From Gammaproteobacteria bacterium (GTDB lineage Bacteria; Pseudomonadota; Gammaproteobacteria; Pseudomonadales; Azotimanducaceae): a DNA stretch of 64,000 nucleotides. This document shows positions 1 through 8,604 of the stretch, piece after piece. The stretch covers positions 186,001-250,000 of the forward strand of contig JAJFJZ010000020.1 of the NCBI GenBank assembly GCA_021773565.1, written 5' to 3'. The stretch's first letter is position 1. Each line of letters opens with the position of its first letter. The notes beneath the pieces are model-generated. The model ran no database searches, was not told where the DNA came from, and was given only the letters and a program-made list of their open reading frames with translations. A program made the translations under genes and the position numbers.

Positions 1-247
1 TATGCAGAAATTGTTTCACGTCTTCTGAATTAAAAGGCCAACTCAATTCACAATCCCGGGATACCACCGCAAGTACGGGAATACGCACCCCATAACGCTC
101 AGTCAATTCGCTTGATTCAGAAATATCGGCAATAACTACTGTAAATTCAGTAAGTTCTGCAATATTCTTCAACAAGAGGATAGCCTGCTCACACAAGTGA
201 CAAGCACTGGTAGAATACAATGTGAGAATTTCTGGCGAGTCCGACAT
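1..247 (-). CDS. Glutaredoxin-like protein (DUF836 type), partial
   Basis: The reading frame starts at an ATG at 247 on the minus strand and runs off the left edge, giving 82 residues. It begins MSDSPEILTLYSTSACHLCE, so a thioredoxin-fold first strand is followed by a C-H-L-C redox motif, and a cis-proline type segment R-I-P-V-L comes about 40 residues later. This is the pattern of the short DUF836 glutaredoxin-like family, which is cytoplasmic and of unknown substrate. It is transcribed away from the peptidase gene at 281. The C-terminus is outside the window. Confidence 0.8.
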   Translation of the reverse strand, partial: MSDSPEILTLYSTSACHLCEQAILLLKNIAELTEFTVVIADISESSELTERYGVRIPVLAVVSRDCELSWPFNSEDVKQFLH

Positions 248-280
248 GTTTAAATTCCAAAAACCTGAATAAAGCTGATT

Positions 281-1276
281 ATGCAAACAAAACGATTTGC
301 TTCCAAATCTCTCGCCGCCAGTTATCCGCTACCCTGCAGGGAAGTCCTGAAGTGGGAACCCGGCGAATCGGGATTTAAAGTGAGTATATCAATTGGCGAG
401 CTTGAGGCAGGACAGATGCTCATTCCCAGCCTCAGCATCCCGTATGCAAGGCCCCTTTTTTCAGCAACACTTGAAGCAGGGAGCGTGGCACTGGGCGACA
501 AACCAATCCGTCGGGTAATAAGTCCGGGTACGGCCCGTGAGCCTGCTCCCGGTGAAAATGTTTCCGTAAGTACACATATCGATTACTTCCAGATTCACGA
601 AAAGCTGTCCGGGGGAATCCTTCATGTCGAAGTTTTCAGCCAGATAATACCGGAGGAATATTTACTAGTACTCGCGCTGACGCAAAACCTGCAACCCGAC
701 CAAAAAAATATTGCACACACTAAGGAAGAACGGCCAACGAAGCTTAATTCCATCCCTGCCCGCTCCCAGATGTCAGCAAGCAAGGCATTGCGCAACAGGA
801 CTTGCGCGCCAACATGTATTCAGATGTTACTTGAACGAGAAGGCTTGCTGGAAGACAGGGAGGCACTGATTTCAGACTGTTTTGATAGTAGTACTGATCT
901 TTACGGTGTTTGGCCACTCAACATCGCCGCTGCTTCCTCCAGGGGACTCATCGGTGCCGTTGAAAGCTTTAGTGAATTTGCCACCGTGCGTTTGTTACTC
1001 AACAAAAACATTCCTCTGGTCTGCAGCATTCGATTCGAATCCGGACAGCTTAACAACGCTCCACTGGACAATACGCCGGGACATCTGGTTATACTCGCAG
1101 CCATAGATATGCACACAGTTACCGTTTACGATCCGGCCGCAAATTCCGCCGAAACCGTACTACGTACTTATGCAAGAGAAGAATTTTTTGATGCGTGGAT
1201 CCGCAACAATGGCATAGCCTATGTACTGGTACCCACCCGGCTAAACAGAGCAAAATCTCCGGACAGTACGCCATGA
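281..1276 (+). CDS. C39-like (papain-fold) cysteine peptidase domain protein
   Basis: This is a 331-residue protein without a signal peptide. Residues about 165-320 resemble the bacteriocin-processing-like C39 peptidase family: Cys175 in N-R-T-C-A-P-T-C, His268 in P-G-H-L-V-I-L, and Asp284 in V-Y-D-P are the likely catalytic triad. The N-terminal 150 residues match nothing I recognise. No ABC transporter or bacteriocin precursor is adjacent, so this is not a typical peptide exporter domain. The stop overlaps the next start (ATGA), so it is translationally coupled to the small membrane protein. The family call is by motif; the substrate is unknown. Confidence 0.65.
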   Translation: MQTKRFASKSLAASYPLPCREVLKWEPGESGFKVSISIGELEAGQMLIPSLSIPYARPLFSATLEAGSVALGDKPIRRVISPGTAREPAPGENVSVSTHIDYFQIHEKLSGGILHVEVFSQIIPEEYLLVLALTQNLQPDQKNIAHTKEERPTKLNSIPARSQMSASKALRNRTCAPTCIQMLLEREGLLEDREALISDCFDSSTDLYGVWPLNIAAASSRGLIGAVESFSEFATVRLLLNKNIPLVCSIRFESGQLNNAPLDNTPGHLVILAAIDMHTVTVYDPAANSAETVLRTYAREEFFDAWIRNNGIAYVLVPTRLNRAKSPDSTP

Positions 1277-1536
1277 CGCTAAAATATTGTATTCGTTACC
1301 TGTTACTTATCGCAGGATTTGCATTTCTCACTTTCGGGATGATCAACTGGAGCAGGGATGCATTCTCCATGCAGGGAATCTGGTTTTTTGATGGGCCAAA
1401 CATTCTGCACCCCCTGCTCTTTGTTATTATCGGGGTGGCAATGATTCCACCAGCCATGTGGGAAATATTTTCTCTTGGGCTCTCCCGGAAAAGGCCGAGG
1501 CAAGCGCAAGACAATGACCTGGAGTTGCGCGAGTGA
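1273..1536 (+). CDS. Small two-helix membrane protein
   Basis: This 87-residue protein starts at an ATG that overlaps the stop of the peptidase gene. It has two hydrophobic segments, at about residues 7-25 and 45-65, separated by a short loop with W and aromatic residues, and it ends in a charged tail. I do not recognise a family. A longer frame opening upstream at 1195 lies inside the peptidase gene and is less likely. Its coupling on both sides (GTGA overlap downstream) suggests that it works with the peptidase or is simply co-expressed. Confidence 0.6.
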   Translation: MTLKYCIRYLLLIAGFAFLTFGMINWSRDAFSMQGIWFFDGPNILHPLLFVIIGVAMIPPAMWEIFSLGLSRKRPRQAQDNDLELRE

Positions 1537-2048
1537 ATGTGTTCCTCAGAACCGTCGAAAGCAGTGACGCAAAAGAATTTCTTGCGTTAATGCGTGCCAG
1601 CCGCACCTTGCATAATCCCTGGATTAGTCCTCCGCTGGATGGACGAACCTTTGACGCCTATTTGTCCAGAGTCTCCCAACCGGACCATGAAGGCTTACTG
1701 GTATGCGAAACCAACACCGAAAATATAGTGGGTGTAGTGAATATCAACAATATAGTGCGCAGTTCTTTTCTTTCTGCCTCGCTGGGTTATTACATCGGGC
1801 AAGCCTATCTTGGCAAGGGTTACATGTTGGAAGCACTGACACTGGTCAAAAAATATGCCTTCACCACACAGGGCCTGCACAGACTGGAGGCCAATATCCA
1901 GCCCGACAATATACGATCTATAAACCTGGTTAAACGCAGCGGGTTTGTTTATGAAGGTTTGTCAAAAAATTATCTTTATCTCAGCGGCGAGTGGCGGGAT
2001 CATGAGCGCTGGGCAACCTATGACACAAGAACATCACTAGCACCCTGA
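1533..2048 (+). CDS. GNAT N-acetyltransferase, RimJ-like
   Basis: This 171-residue protein starts at a GTG that overlaps the previous stop. It has the GNAT fold order: an N-terminal strand with 'FLRTVESSDAKEFLALMRAS', then the acetyl-CoA loop region G-Q-A-Y-L-G-K-G-Y-M at about residue 90 and the helix E-A-L-T-L-V-K-K-Y-A-F. The segment H-R-L-E-A-N-I-Q-P-D-N, then S-I-N-L-V-K-R-S-G-F, is typical of RimJ/RimL enzymes that acetylate protein N-termini or related amines. The true substrate cannot be told. It precedes the S9 peptidase by 9 bases. Confidence 0.8.
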   Translation: MNVFLRTVESSDAKEFLALMRASRTLHNPWISPPLDGRTFDAYLSRVSQPDHEGLLVCETNTENIVGVVNINNIVRSSFLSASLGYYIGQAYLGKGYMLEALTLVKKYAFTTQGLHRLEANIQPDNIRSINLVKRSGFVYEGLSKNYLYLSGEWRDHERWATYDTRTSLAP

Positions 2049-2057
2049 GAATCTATT

Positions 2058-4013
2058 TTGCCGTCCGATATTAACACTACCTATGGAAGCTGGGCCTCGG
2101 AAATTACTTCTGAAGCCATAACCAGGGATGCCAGTGCGCTTTCTGAAATTACTGCGCACGCAAACGGGCTATTCTGGCTGGAGTCTCGCCCTGAGGAATC
2201 CGGGCGTACAACGCTTATGCACCAGAGCGCATCCGGTTTAATCGAGCTGACTCCTTCTCCCTATAATGTTCGCAGCAGGGTTCATGAATACGGAGGCACT
2301 GCCTATTTGATTGCGAAAAACAAAATATTCTTCGTAAACTTCTCCGATCAGAACGTCTACCAGATAGATTGGAAATCTGAGGCGCCTTTCGCGATTAAAC
2401 AACTCACACATTCGGATTCAGACGTGCGTTTTACCGATTTCCAGTACCACCGCGCCAGCAACCGGTTAATCTGCGTACAGGAAGTTCACGGCGATGAAGT
2501 GCTTAATACGCTGGCAACAGTCAATCTCGCCGATGGATCTGCAGAAGTCCTCGTAAGCGGGCACGATTTTTTTAGTAGCCCGCGTCTTTCTCCCTGTGGC
2601 ACAAAGCTGGCTTATCTGGCGTGGGATCATCCCAATATGCCGTGGGACAGCACACTCCTGTACCTTGCGGAGGTTGCTGGATCAGGAACACTTTCAAATT
2701 CCCGCCTCATTGCCGGAAGCAGGAAAATATCTGTCTGCCAGCCAGAATGGGCAGATACAGACAGGCTGATTTTTTCTTCAGACGAAACCGGATGGTGGAA
2801 CCTTAAACAATATACTGCCGACGGTGTAGAAAACCTGTATCCGGAAGAAGCAGAGTACGGGCTTCCCCACTGGGTATTTGGCATGCGTTTTTTTGCCGTA
2901 ATATCGACAAACCTGCTGGTCTGCCTGCGCATAGAACACGGCGTCTCCCGTTTGTGTTTACTGGATCTCAAGCAGCGGCAGCTCACCTTGCTGGATACGC
3001 CTGACTGGCAACAATTCTCCAATATCCAGGCGTACAGCGACGACGTTTTTTGTGTGGCTGGTAGTCCGGACCAGCCTACAAGTATCATCAGGATCGACAT
3101 TGCCCGGTCGACACACAGTGTTACCATCCTGCATAGTAGCCCGTCTCCGAAATTTGACGAGCACTGGTTTTCCAGGGGCCAGTCCATTTCGTTTACCAAC
3201 AGAGATGGATTGCCGAGTCACGGATATTTTTATCCCCCTGCCAATCCACTACATACTGGCCCTTCCTCTTCACAGAGGAGGCCAGAGGAAAAGCCGCCTC
3301 CCCTGCTGGTCTTAAGTCACGGCGGGCCAACAGATTCGGTGCGCCGCAACATGAATTTGAAAATACAGTATTACACTTCGCGTGGCTGGGCTGTTTACGA
3401 TTCAAATTACGCGGGCAGCACAGGTTTCGGCCGGGCATATCGCAATCGTCTGAATGGCAACTGGGGACTTTCGGACGTGGCGGATTGTGTTGATGCCGTT
3501 GTGCATCTTGCGAGTACGCGCAGAATAGATCCTGAACGGGTGGCTATAAAAGGCGGCAGTGCCGGAGGATATACCACCTTGGCAGCACTCACATTTACAG
3601 ACTGCTTCAAGGCAGGGGCCAGCCATTATGGAATTGGTGATCTGGAAGCGCTGGCAAGGGACACACACAAATTTGAAGCACACTATCTGGACGGGCTGGT
3701 GGGACCCTACCCCCAATCCATGCAGACTTATATCGCGCGCTCCCCCATTCACCATACTGAAGGACTTTCCTGTCCGGTAATATTTTTTCAGGGACTGGAT
3801 GACAAAGTAGTACCACCCAATCAGGCCGAAGCGATGGTGGCTGCACTCAAGCGAAAAGGTGTGCCTGTTGCTTATATACCCTATGCAGGGGAAGGACACG
3901 GATTTAGAAATGCGGATAACATAAAACACAGCATAGAAAGTGAATACAGTTTTTTTGCAAAGGTATTCGGATTCATTCCCGCGGATGATCTACCCGATGT
4001 CAATCTTCAATAA
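2058..4013 (+). CDS. S9 family serine peptidase (prolyl oligopeptidase / acylaminoacyl-peptidase type)
   Basis: This 651-residue cytoplasmic enzyme has an N-terminal beta-propeller (about residues 30-380) and a C-terminal alpha/beta hydrolase domain. The catalytic residues are visible: Ser501 in G-G-S-A-G-G-Y, Asp582 in the G-L-D-D-K-V-V-P-P loop, and His614 in G-E-G-H-G-F. Such enzymes cut short peptides, often releasing N-terminal dipeptides or acylated residues. The start is a TTG with a weak upstream GAGA, chosen because no better start lies nearby. It follows the acetyltransferase closely and precedes ddl by 17 bases, so the run 281-4987 may be one transcript. Confidence 0.85.
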   Translation: MPSDINTTYGSWASEITSEAITRDASALSEITAHANGLFWLESRPEESGRTTLMHQSASGLIELTPSPYNVRSRVHEYGGTAYLIAKNKIFFVNFSDQNVYQIDWKSEAPFAIKQLTHSDSDVRFTDFQYHRASNRLICVQEVHGDEVLNTLATVNLADGSAEVLVSGHDFFSSPRLSPCGTKLAYLAWDHPNMPWDSTLLYLAEVAGSGTLSNSRLIAGSRKISVCQPEWADTDRLIFSSDETGWWNLKQYTADGVENLYPEEAEYGLPHWVFGMRFFAVISTNLLVCLRIEHGVSRLCLLDLKQRQLTLLDTPDWQQFSNIQAYSDDVFCVAGSPDQPTSIIRIDIARSTHSVTILHSSPSPKFDEHWFSRGQSISFTNRDGLPSHGYFYPPANPLHTGPSSSQRRPEEKPPPLLVLSHGGPTDSVRRNMNLKIQYYTSRGWAVYDSNYAGSTGFGRAYRNRLNGNWGLSDVADCVDAVVHLASTRRIDPERVAIKGGSAGGYTTLAALTFTDCFKAGASHYGIGDLEALARDTHKFEAHYLDGLVGPYPQSMQTYIARSPIHHTEGLSCPVIFFQGLDDKVVPPNQAEAMVAALKRKGVPVAYIPYAGEGHGFRNADNIKHSIESEYSFFAKVFGFIPADDLPDVNLQ

Positions 4014-4030
4014 TTGGTACAATATCCTTA

Positions 4031-4987
4031 ATGAAAATAAACAGAAAAATCGCCGTTCTTGCTGGCGGTAGTTCCCGGGAAGCGGAAGTTTCACGCTCTT
4101 CTGCCGAACAGGTTGCGCAGGCCCTGGCGCTTAGCTACAGCGACATCCGCGTATTCGAACTGGACTCAAGGCTGGCAGCCAGTTTGCTGGAATGGCACGC
4201 GGATGTGGTGTTTCCCGTACTGCACGGTCCACCCGGAGAAGATGGAACCGTTCAGGGTTTTCTGGAAATACTGGGGATACCCTACGTTGGCAATGGTGTT
4301 CGCGCCAGCGCTGCTGCCATGGACAAAGGCATAGCAAAGTCATTGTTCCGCTCAGTGGGATTGCCAGTATGCGAAGATCTGGTTTACGCATGCTCATCTG
4401 ATGTTGCGCAGGCTGCAAGGGAAATAAAGACCCGTCTGGGCGAACGCGTGGTAATCAAGCCATTAAATCAGGGTTCGGCTATTGGAGTAGTGCCACTCAT
4501 GAACGGCGGTGATATTGCTGCAGCACTTGCAGAAGTTTTTGATATGCAACTGGATGTCATCGTTGAACCCTTTGTAATGGGTCGGGAGATGACGGTTGGT
4601 GTGTTGGACCTAGAGGACAAAGAGTGTGTGGCTACGCCGGTGATTGACATCGTTACCCCGGAAAATTCCTGGTACGACTACCAACACCGTTACAGCGCTG
4701 GTCTAAGTCAACACATCATCCCGGCCGAAATTCCGGATGAAACGAGTAAAAACTTGCAAGCTATTGCGATATCGGCGCACAGAATCCTGAACTGCCGAGA
4801 CTTGTCCCGAGCAGATTTTATTGTCGATGACAATAACAATATTACCCTTCTGGAAGTAAACACCCTGCCGGGCATGACGCCCACCAGCCTCTATCCAGAT
4901 GGAATGCGTGCACTGGAAATCGACTTCAAGCACCTTGTGGAAATGCTGGTGGAAAGTGCACTTAAACGAGCATCCAGTAGCAGTTGA
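4031..4987 (+). CDS. ddl: D-alanine--D-alanine ligase
   Basis: This 318-residue ATP-grasp enzyme makes D-Ala-D-Ala for peptidoglycan precursors in the cytoplasm. The N-terminus K-I-A-V-L-A-G-G-S-S-R-E-A-E-V-S is the Ddl signature, followed by V-F-P-V-L-H-G-P-P-G-E-D-G-T-V-Q-G. The C-terminal L-E-V-N-T-L-P-G-M-T carries the metal-binding Glu and Asn. Length and motifs are normal. It is not beside ftsQ or murC here, so it lies outside the usual division cluster and next to peptidase genes. It converges on pyrD with only 3 bases between the stops. Confidence 0.95.
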   Translation: MKINRKIAVLAGGSSREAEVSRSSAEQVAQALALSYSDIRVFELDSRLAASLLEWHADVVFPVLHGPPGEDGTVQGFLEILGIPYVGNGVRASAAAMDKGIAKSLFRSVGLPVCEDLVYACSSDVAQAAREIKTRLGERVVIKPLNQGSAIGVVPLMNGGDIAAALAEVFDMQLDVIVEPFVMGREMTVGVLDLEDKECVATPVIDIVTPENSWYDYQHRYSAGLSQHIIPAEIPDETSKNLQAIAISAHRILNCRDLSRADFIVDDNNNITLLEVNTLPGMTPTSLYPDGMRALEIDFKHLVEMLVESALKRASSSS

Positions 4988-4990
4988 ACT

Positions 4991-6037
4991 CTACCACGCG
5001 CTGGCTATACGCCTCACCAGCTCGGGTCCCTGATAGATAAATGCAGAATATATCTGAATCATTGATGCACCGGCATCCTGCATCTTCAGGGCAGAACTGG
5101 TGTCGGATATTCCACCCACGCCTATCAGCGCGATCTCATCTCCCAGACACAAGCGCATCTGGCCTACACATTTTAGTGACAGTTCAAAAAGTGGCTTACC
5201 GCTTAAACCTCCAGACTCGGATGCATGGTGACACTCTGGTATTGGACGGGTCAGTGTCGTATTTGTGGCAATCACCCCGTCAATTTCTGTCGCATGCACG
5301 GCATCAGCAACATCCTGAATCTCTTGTGCGTCCAGATCAGGCGCTACTTTTAACAACAGCGGTCGGTAGCAACCGGTTCCTTGTGCAAGCTTGAGCTGTC
5401 TCTCACGTAATTTACTCAATAAAGTCTGCAGTCGGGCCTTACTTTGCAGGTCTCGCAATCCCGGCGTATTTGGGGAAGACAGATTAACGGTGAGATAATC
5501 CGCCAGATCATAGAGTTCATCCATGCAGGCCAGGTAGTCATCTTCCGCATTTTCGTTAGGCGTGTCCTTGTTCTTACCGATATTTACGCCGATAAGGCCA
5601 CCAGCCAGATTGTCACGCTTACGTACTTTTTCCAGTCGCGTTCGCATTGCTAACATTCCCTGGTTATTAAATCCCATTCGATTAATCAGGGCCTGTTGCT
5701 TGGGAAGCCGGAAAATCCTGGGTTTGGCATTGCCTTCCTGCGGCCGTGGAGTAACAGTGCCCACCTCCACAAAACCGAAACCCATCGCCATAAGCCCCTC
5801 AACTGCTGTAGCATTTTTGTCCAGACCGGCTGCGAGCCCAACCGGGTTCCTGAATTCCATATTCATACAGCCAACTGGTCTGCAATGCGTATTTGGCATG
5901 AGGTGTGCCAGACCCACTCGCCCGGCTGCGCCGATCAATTCCAGAGACAATTGGTGAGACTGTTCTGCTGGGAGCAGAAACAGGGCCTGGCGTGCTACCG
6001 AATATAACAAATGGGGAATTCTGTTACCTTTACGCAA
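4991..6037 (-). CDS. pyrD: Dihydroorotate dehydrogenase, class 2 (quinone)
   Basis: This 348-residue flavoprotein oxidises dihydroorotate to orotate in pyrimidine synthesis and passes electrons to quinone at the inner membrane. Class 2 features are visible: an N-terminal membrane-associating stretch (residues about 10-45), F-R-N-P-V-G-L-A-A-G-L-D-K-N for FMN, N-L-S-S-P-N-T-P-G-L-R with the catalytic Ser, and I-A-T-N-T-T. The C-terminal G-V-G-G-I-S-D contributes to phosphate binding. Length is normal. It is a single gene, transcribed leftward, divergent from the moxR operon. Confidence 0.95.
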   Translation of the reverse strand: MRKGNRIPHLLYSVARQALFLLPAEQSHQLSLELIGAAGRVGLAHLMPNTHCRPVGCMNMEFRNPVGLAAGLDKNATAVEGLMAMGFGFVEVGTVTPRPQEGNAKPRIFRLPKQQALINRMGFNNQGMLAMRTRLEKVRKRDNLAGGLIGVNIGKNKDTPNENAEDDYLACMDELYDLADYLTVNLSSPNTPGLRDLQSKARLQTLLSKLRERQLKLAQGTGCYRPLLLKVAPDLDAQEIQDVADAVHATEIDGVIATNTTLTRPIPECHHASESGGLSGKPLFELSLKCVGQMRLCLGDEIALIGVGGISDTSSALKMQDAGASMIQIYSAFIYQGPELVRRIASAW

Positions 6038-6202
6038 ACAGTTTAACTCAAAGCCCCGGATACCTGCACTTTCAATGCGTCGGAAAAAGGAATTCTTAGC
6101 CCTGGTGCAGTGTCTAATTGGACTCTGGTGCGCTAGACGTTTAAATTACGCCGTTTTTATCGCTTTATAAACACAATGTATACAAACCTGAATCGGAAAA
6201 AT

Positions 6203-7192
6203 ATGTCTGAATCATCACAAACACTCAATTCTCAAACACTCACGAAAGTCAGAAGCACAATAGAATGGCTGGAAGGCCGTATTATTGGCCAGGAGTCGCT
6301 GGTAGAACGTCTAATGCTTGCACTGTTGTGCGGCGGACACCTTTTGGTGGAGGGCGCTCCAGGGTTGGCCAAAACTCGCGCCATCAAGGAACTGGCAAAC
6401 GTCGTGGAGGGCGATTTCCATCGAATCCAGTTCACACCCGATTTGTTACCCAGTGATGTCACGGGTACAGAAATTTACCGCCCTGAGGATGGCAGTTTTG
6501 TTTTTCAAAAAGGCCCCGTTTTCCACAACCTGTTACTAGCGGATGAAATCAATCGGGCCCCCGCAAAGGTACAGTCTGCCCTGCTGGAAGCGATGGGAGA
6601 ACATCAGGTCAGTATAGGAAGGGAGACCTTTGCCCTGCCGGAGCTATTTCTGGTTATGGCTACACAAAATCCAATCGAGCAGGAAGGCACCTACCCATTG
6701 CCGGAAGCGCAACTGGACCGGTTTTTGATGCATCTGCGAGTCGATTTTCCGGCAAGAGACGCCGAGCACAAAATTCTGCAACTTGTACGCGGTGAAACCC
6801 TGAAACAGGAACCACCAAAACCTGCAGCGATACTCAATCAGAGCGATATTTTTACCGCACGGGCCGAGATCGTCGGTATGCACATGGCCGATTCGGTAGA
6901 GGAGTATCTGATTCAACTGGTAATGGCTACACGCCAACCGCATGCCTATAGCGAGGATATAGCCCGGTGGATAGAATACGGAGCAAGTCCCCGGGGTACT
7001 ATTGCTCTGGATCTTTGTAGTCGCGCAGTGGCGTGGCTGGATGGACGCGATTTTGTAAGTCCTGAAGATGTGCAAGCTGTGGTGCACGACGCACTCAGAC
7101 ACCGGCTTATTCTGAGTTTCGAAGCGGATGCCCAGGGGATTCTCTCCGACCAGATTCTGGATGATCTCATCAGAGTGGTTCCAGTGCCGTGA
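6203..7192 (+). CDS. MoxR-type AAA+ ATPase
   Basis: This 329-residue cytoplasmic AAA+ chaperone-like ATPase has Walker A G-A-P-G-L-A-K-T, Walker B L-L-L-A-D-E-I-N-R-A-P and sensor 1 A-T-Q-N-P. A longer version starting at 6176 is possible, but the ATG at 6203 has a GGAAAA upstream and is preferred. MoxR proteins act with VWA-domain partners, and five such genes follow at once. The GTGA overlap with the next gene shows translational coupling. In related operons the module affects metal-cofactor assembly, envelope stress or aerotolerance. The specific client is unknown here. Confidence 0.9.
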   Translation: MSESSQTLNSQTLTKVRSTIEWLEGRIIGQESLVERLMLALLCGGHLLVEGAPGLAKTRAIKELANVVEGDFHRIQFTPDLLPSDVTGTEIYRPEDGSFVFQKGPVFHNLLLADEINRAPAKVQSALLEAMGEHQVSIGRETFALPELFLVMATQNPIEQEGTYPLPEAQLDRFLMHLRVDFPARDAEHKILQLVRGETLKQEPPKPAAILNQSDIFTARAEIVGMHMADSVEEYLIQLVMATRQPHAYSEDIARWIEYGASPRGTIALDLCSRAVAWLDGRDFVSPEDVQAVVHDALRHRLILSFEADAQGILSDQILDDLIRVVPVP

Positions 7193-8124
7193 ATACCCTG
7201 CCACACCTGATTACCGGTGCGTATGTGAGCCTGGATGAGCTCATTACTTTTCGACACAGGAAACTAAAATCCAGGACACCACCGCGAAGCCGAACCCGAA
7301 TGACGGGGGGTCATAGAAAATCCAGAATGCGAGGCCGGGGAATGGACTTCGCAGAGGTCAGGCTCTATCAGGCTGGTGATGATGTTCGGGCAATTGATTG
7401 GCGCGTGAGTGCCCGCAAGGCCAAAACTCATACAAAGGTTTTTGAAGAAGAGCGTGAACGTCCAACGCTGGTATTATGTGACCAGACCCAGAGTATGTTT
7501 TTTGGGAGTACCACGCGTCTTAAATCCGTAGCCGCCGCCGAGGCTGCGGCAGTACTTGCATGGCATGCCCTGAATCTGGGAAACAGAGTGGGTGGCATTG
7601 TGCTGGATAATAGTCACATTAGTGCTGTACGCCCAAGACGGAGCACCAGAACCCTGGTCAGGTACCTGAATCTCGTGAGTGACGCCAACCAGAAATTGAA
7701 CCGTAGTACACTGGCCAACCATTCGGAATCACATTTCACCAACGCACTCGTGCAGTTAAAGAAAACAGCACACAACGGACACCAGATCTTTATTGTTAGC
7801 GACTTTAGTACGCCTATTGAATTATGGAAGCCCCATGTACTGGCACTCAAACGACATAATGACGTCGCGTTAATATTGGTCTCTGACCCACTTGAGGCAC
7901 AATTACCGCCTTCCAATCTATATGCAATTACCGATGGCCAGACGCGCAGCTTTCTGGATACAAGTGATAAAAACCTTCGATCGCGTTATACCGACAGATA
8001 TCGATTATTTGAAGAAAACCTGGAAGCATTCTGCCTGAGTTATGGAATGCATTTTACCAAACTGGGCACCTGCGAGTCTGCCGAAGATGGCCTTGCGTCA
8101 CACTTGATAAACTATTCCGGATAA
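7189..8124 (+). CDS. DUF58 domain protein (VWA-like)
   Basis: This 311-residue protein starts with a GTG overlapping the moxR stop. The DUF58 core is visible as G-R-G-M-D-F-A-E-V-R-L-Y-Q-A-G-D-D-V-R-A-I-D-W-R, followed by a VWA-like segment P-T-L-V-L-C-D-Q-T-Q-S-M with a degraded metal-site motif. It has no clear signal peptide or membrane span and is likely cytoplasmic. DUF58 proteins almost always follow MoxR and are thought to be its partner. The next gene starts 3 bases later. Confidence 0.9.
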   Translation: MNTLPHLITGAYVSLDELITFRHRKLKSRTPPRSRTRMTGGHRKSRMRGRGMDFAEVRLYQAGDDVRAIDWRVSARKAKTHTKVFEEERERPTLVLCDQTQSMFFGSTTRLKSVAAAEAAAVLAWHALNLGNRVGGIVLDNSHISAVRPRRSTRTLVRYLNLVSDANQKLNRSTLANHSESHFTNALVQLKKTAHNGHQIFIVSDFSTPIELWKPHVLALKRHNDVALILVSDPLEAQLPPSNLYAITDGQTRSFLDTSDKNLRSRYTDRYRLFEENLEAFCLSYGMHFTKLGTCESAEDGLASHLINYSG

Positions 8125-8127
8125 ATC

Positions 8128-8604
8128 GTGGACCCGCTCGCAGAACTAAGAGATATCACCCTGCCAATACCACCAGACTGGTGGCCACCGGCGCCCGGGT
8201 GGTGGTTGCTGTTACTATTGGCAGTACTTGTAGCACTACAATTGATTCGTACATTAAGACAATTTCTGAACAAAAAACGCCCCTTCAAACAAGCGCACAA
8301 TGCTATCGCGGAGCATCATCGTGCCTTTGTGAGTGACAGCTTGCCAGCCGATGAATATATCGAACAGCTCAACCAACTGTTGAAGCGAGTTGCGCTTTAT
8401 GCAACGGATGATTTCGCAGCCGCTCCGCTTTCGGGTGACAACTGGTTAGCCTATCTTGACGGACTTTCACAAAGCAGCGAATTTTCTTCGGGGCCAGGGA
8501 AAGTTCTGGGGAATGCGCGCTACCAAAAAGAATTCAACTACGATCTGGGCGATTTGCACACACAGGTTTCACATGTTGTTACGGTTCTGGAAAAAAGCGC
8601 ATGA
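8128..8604 (+). CDS. DUF4381 membrane protein
   Basis: This 158-residue protein starts at a GTG. It has a P-rich juxtamembrane stretch (L-P-I-P-P-D-W-W-P-P-A-P-G-W-W), one transmembrane helix at about residues 28-47, and a soluble C-terminal domain with the helical pattern expected for DUF4381. The family is found only in MoxR/Bat operons of proteobacteria and has no known activity. The stop overlaps the ATG of the next gene (ATGA). Confidence 0.88.
   Translation: MDPLAELRDITLPIPPDWWPPAPGWWLLLLLAVLVALQLIRTLRQFLNKKRPFKQAHNAIAEHHRAFVSDSLPADEYIEQLNQLLKRVALYATDDFAAAPLSGDNWLAYLDGLSQSSEFSSGPGKVLGNARYQKEFNYDLGDLHTQVSHVVTVLEKSA

Noticed and set aside
2627-3199. Long open frame on the minus strand inside the S9 peptidase gene
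   Set aside because: It lies wholly in a gene with intact catalytic residues, has no ribosome site, and its translation shows no domain-like pattern.
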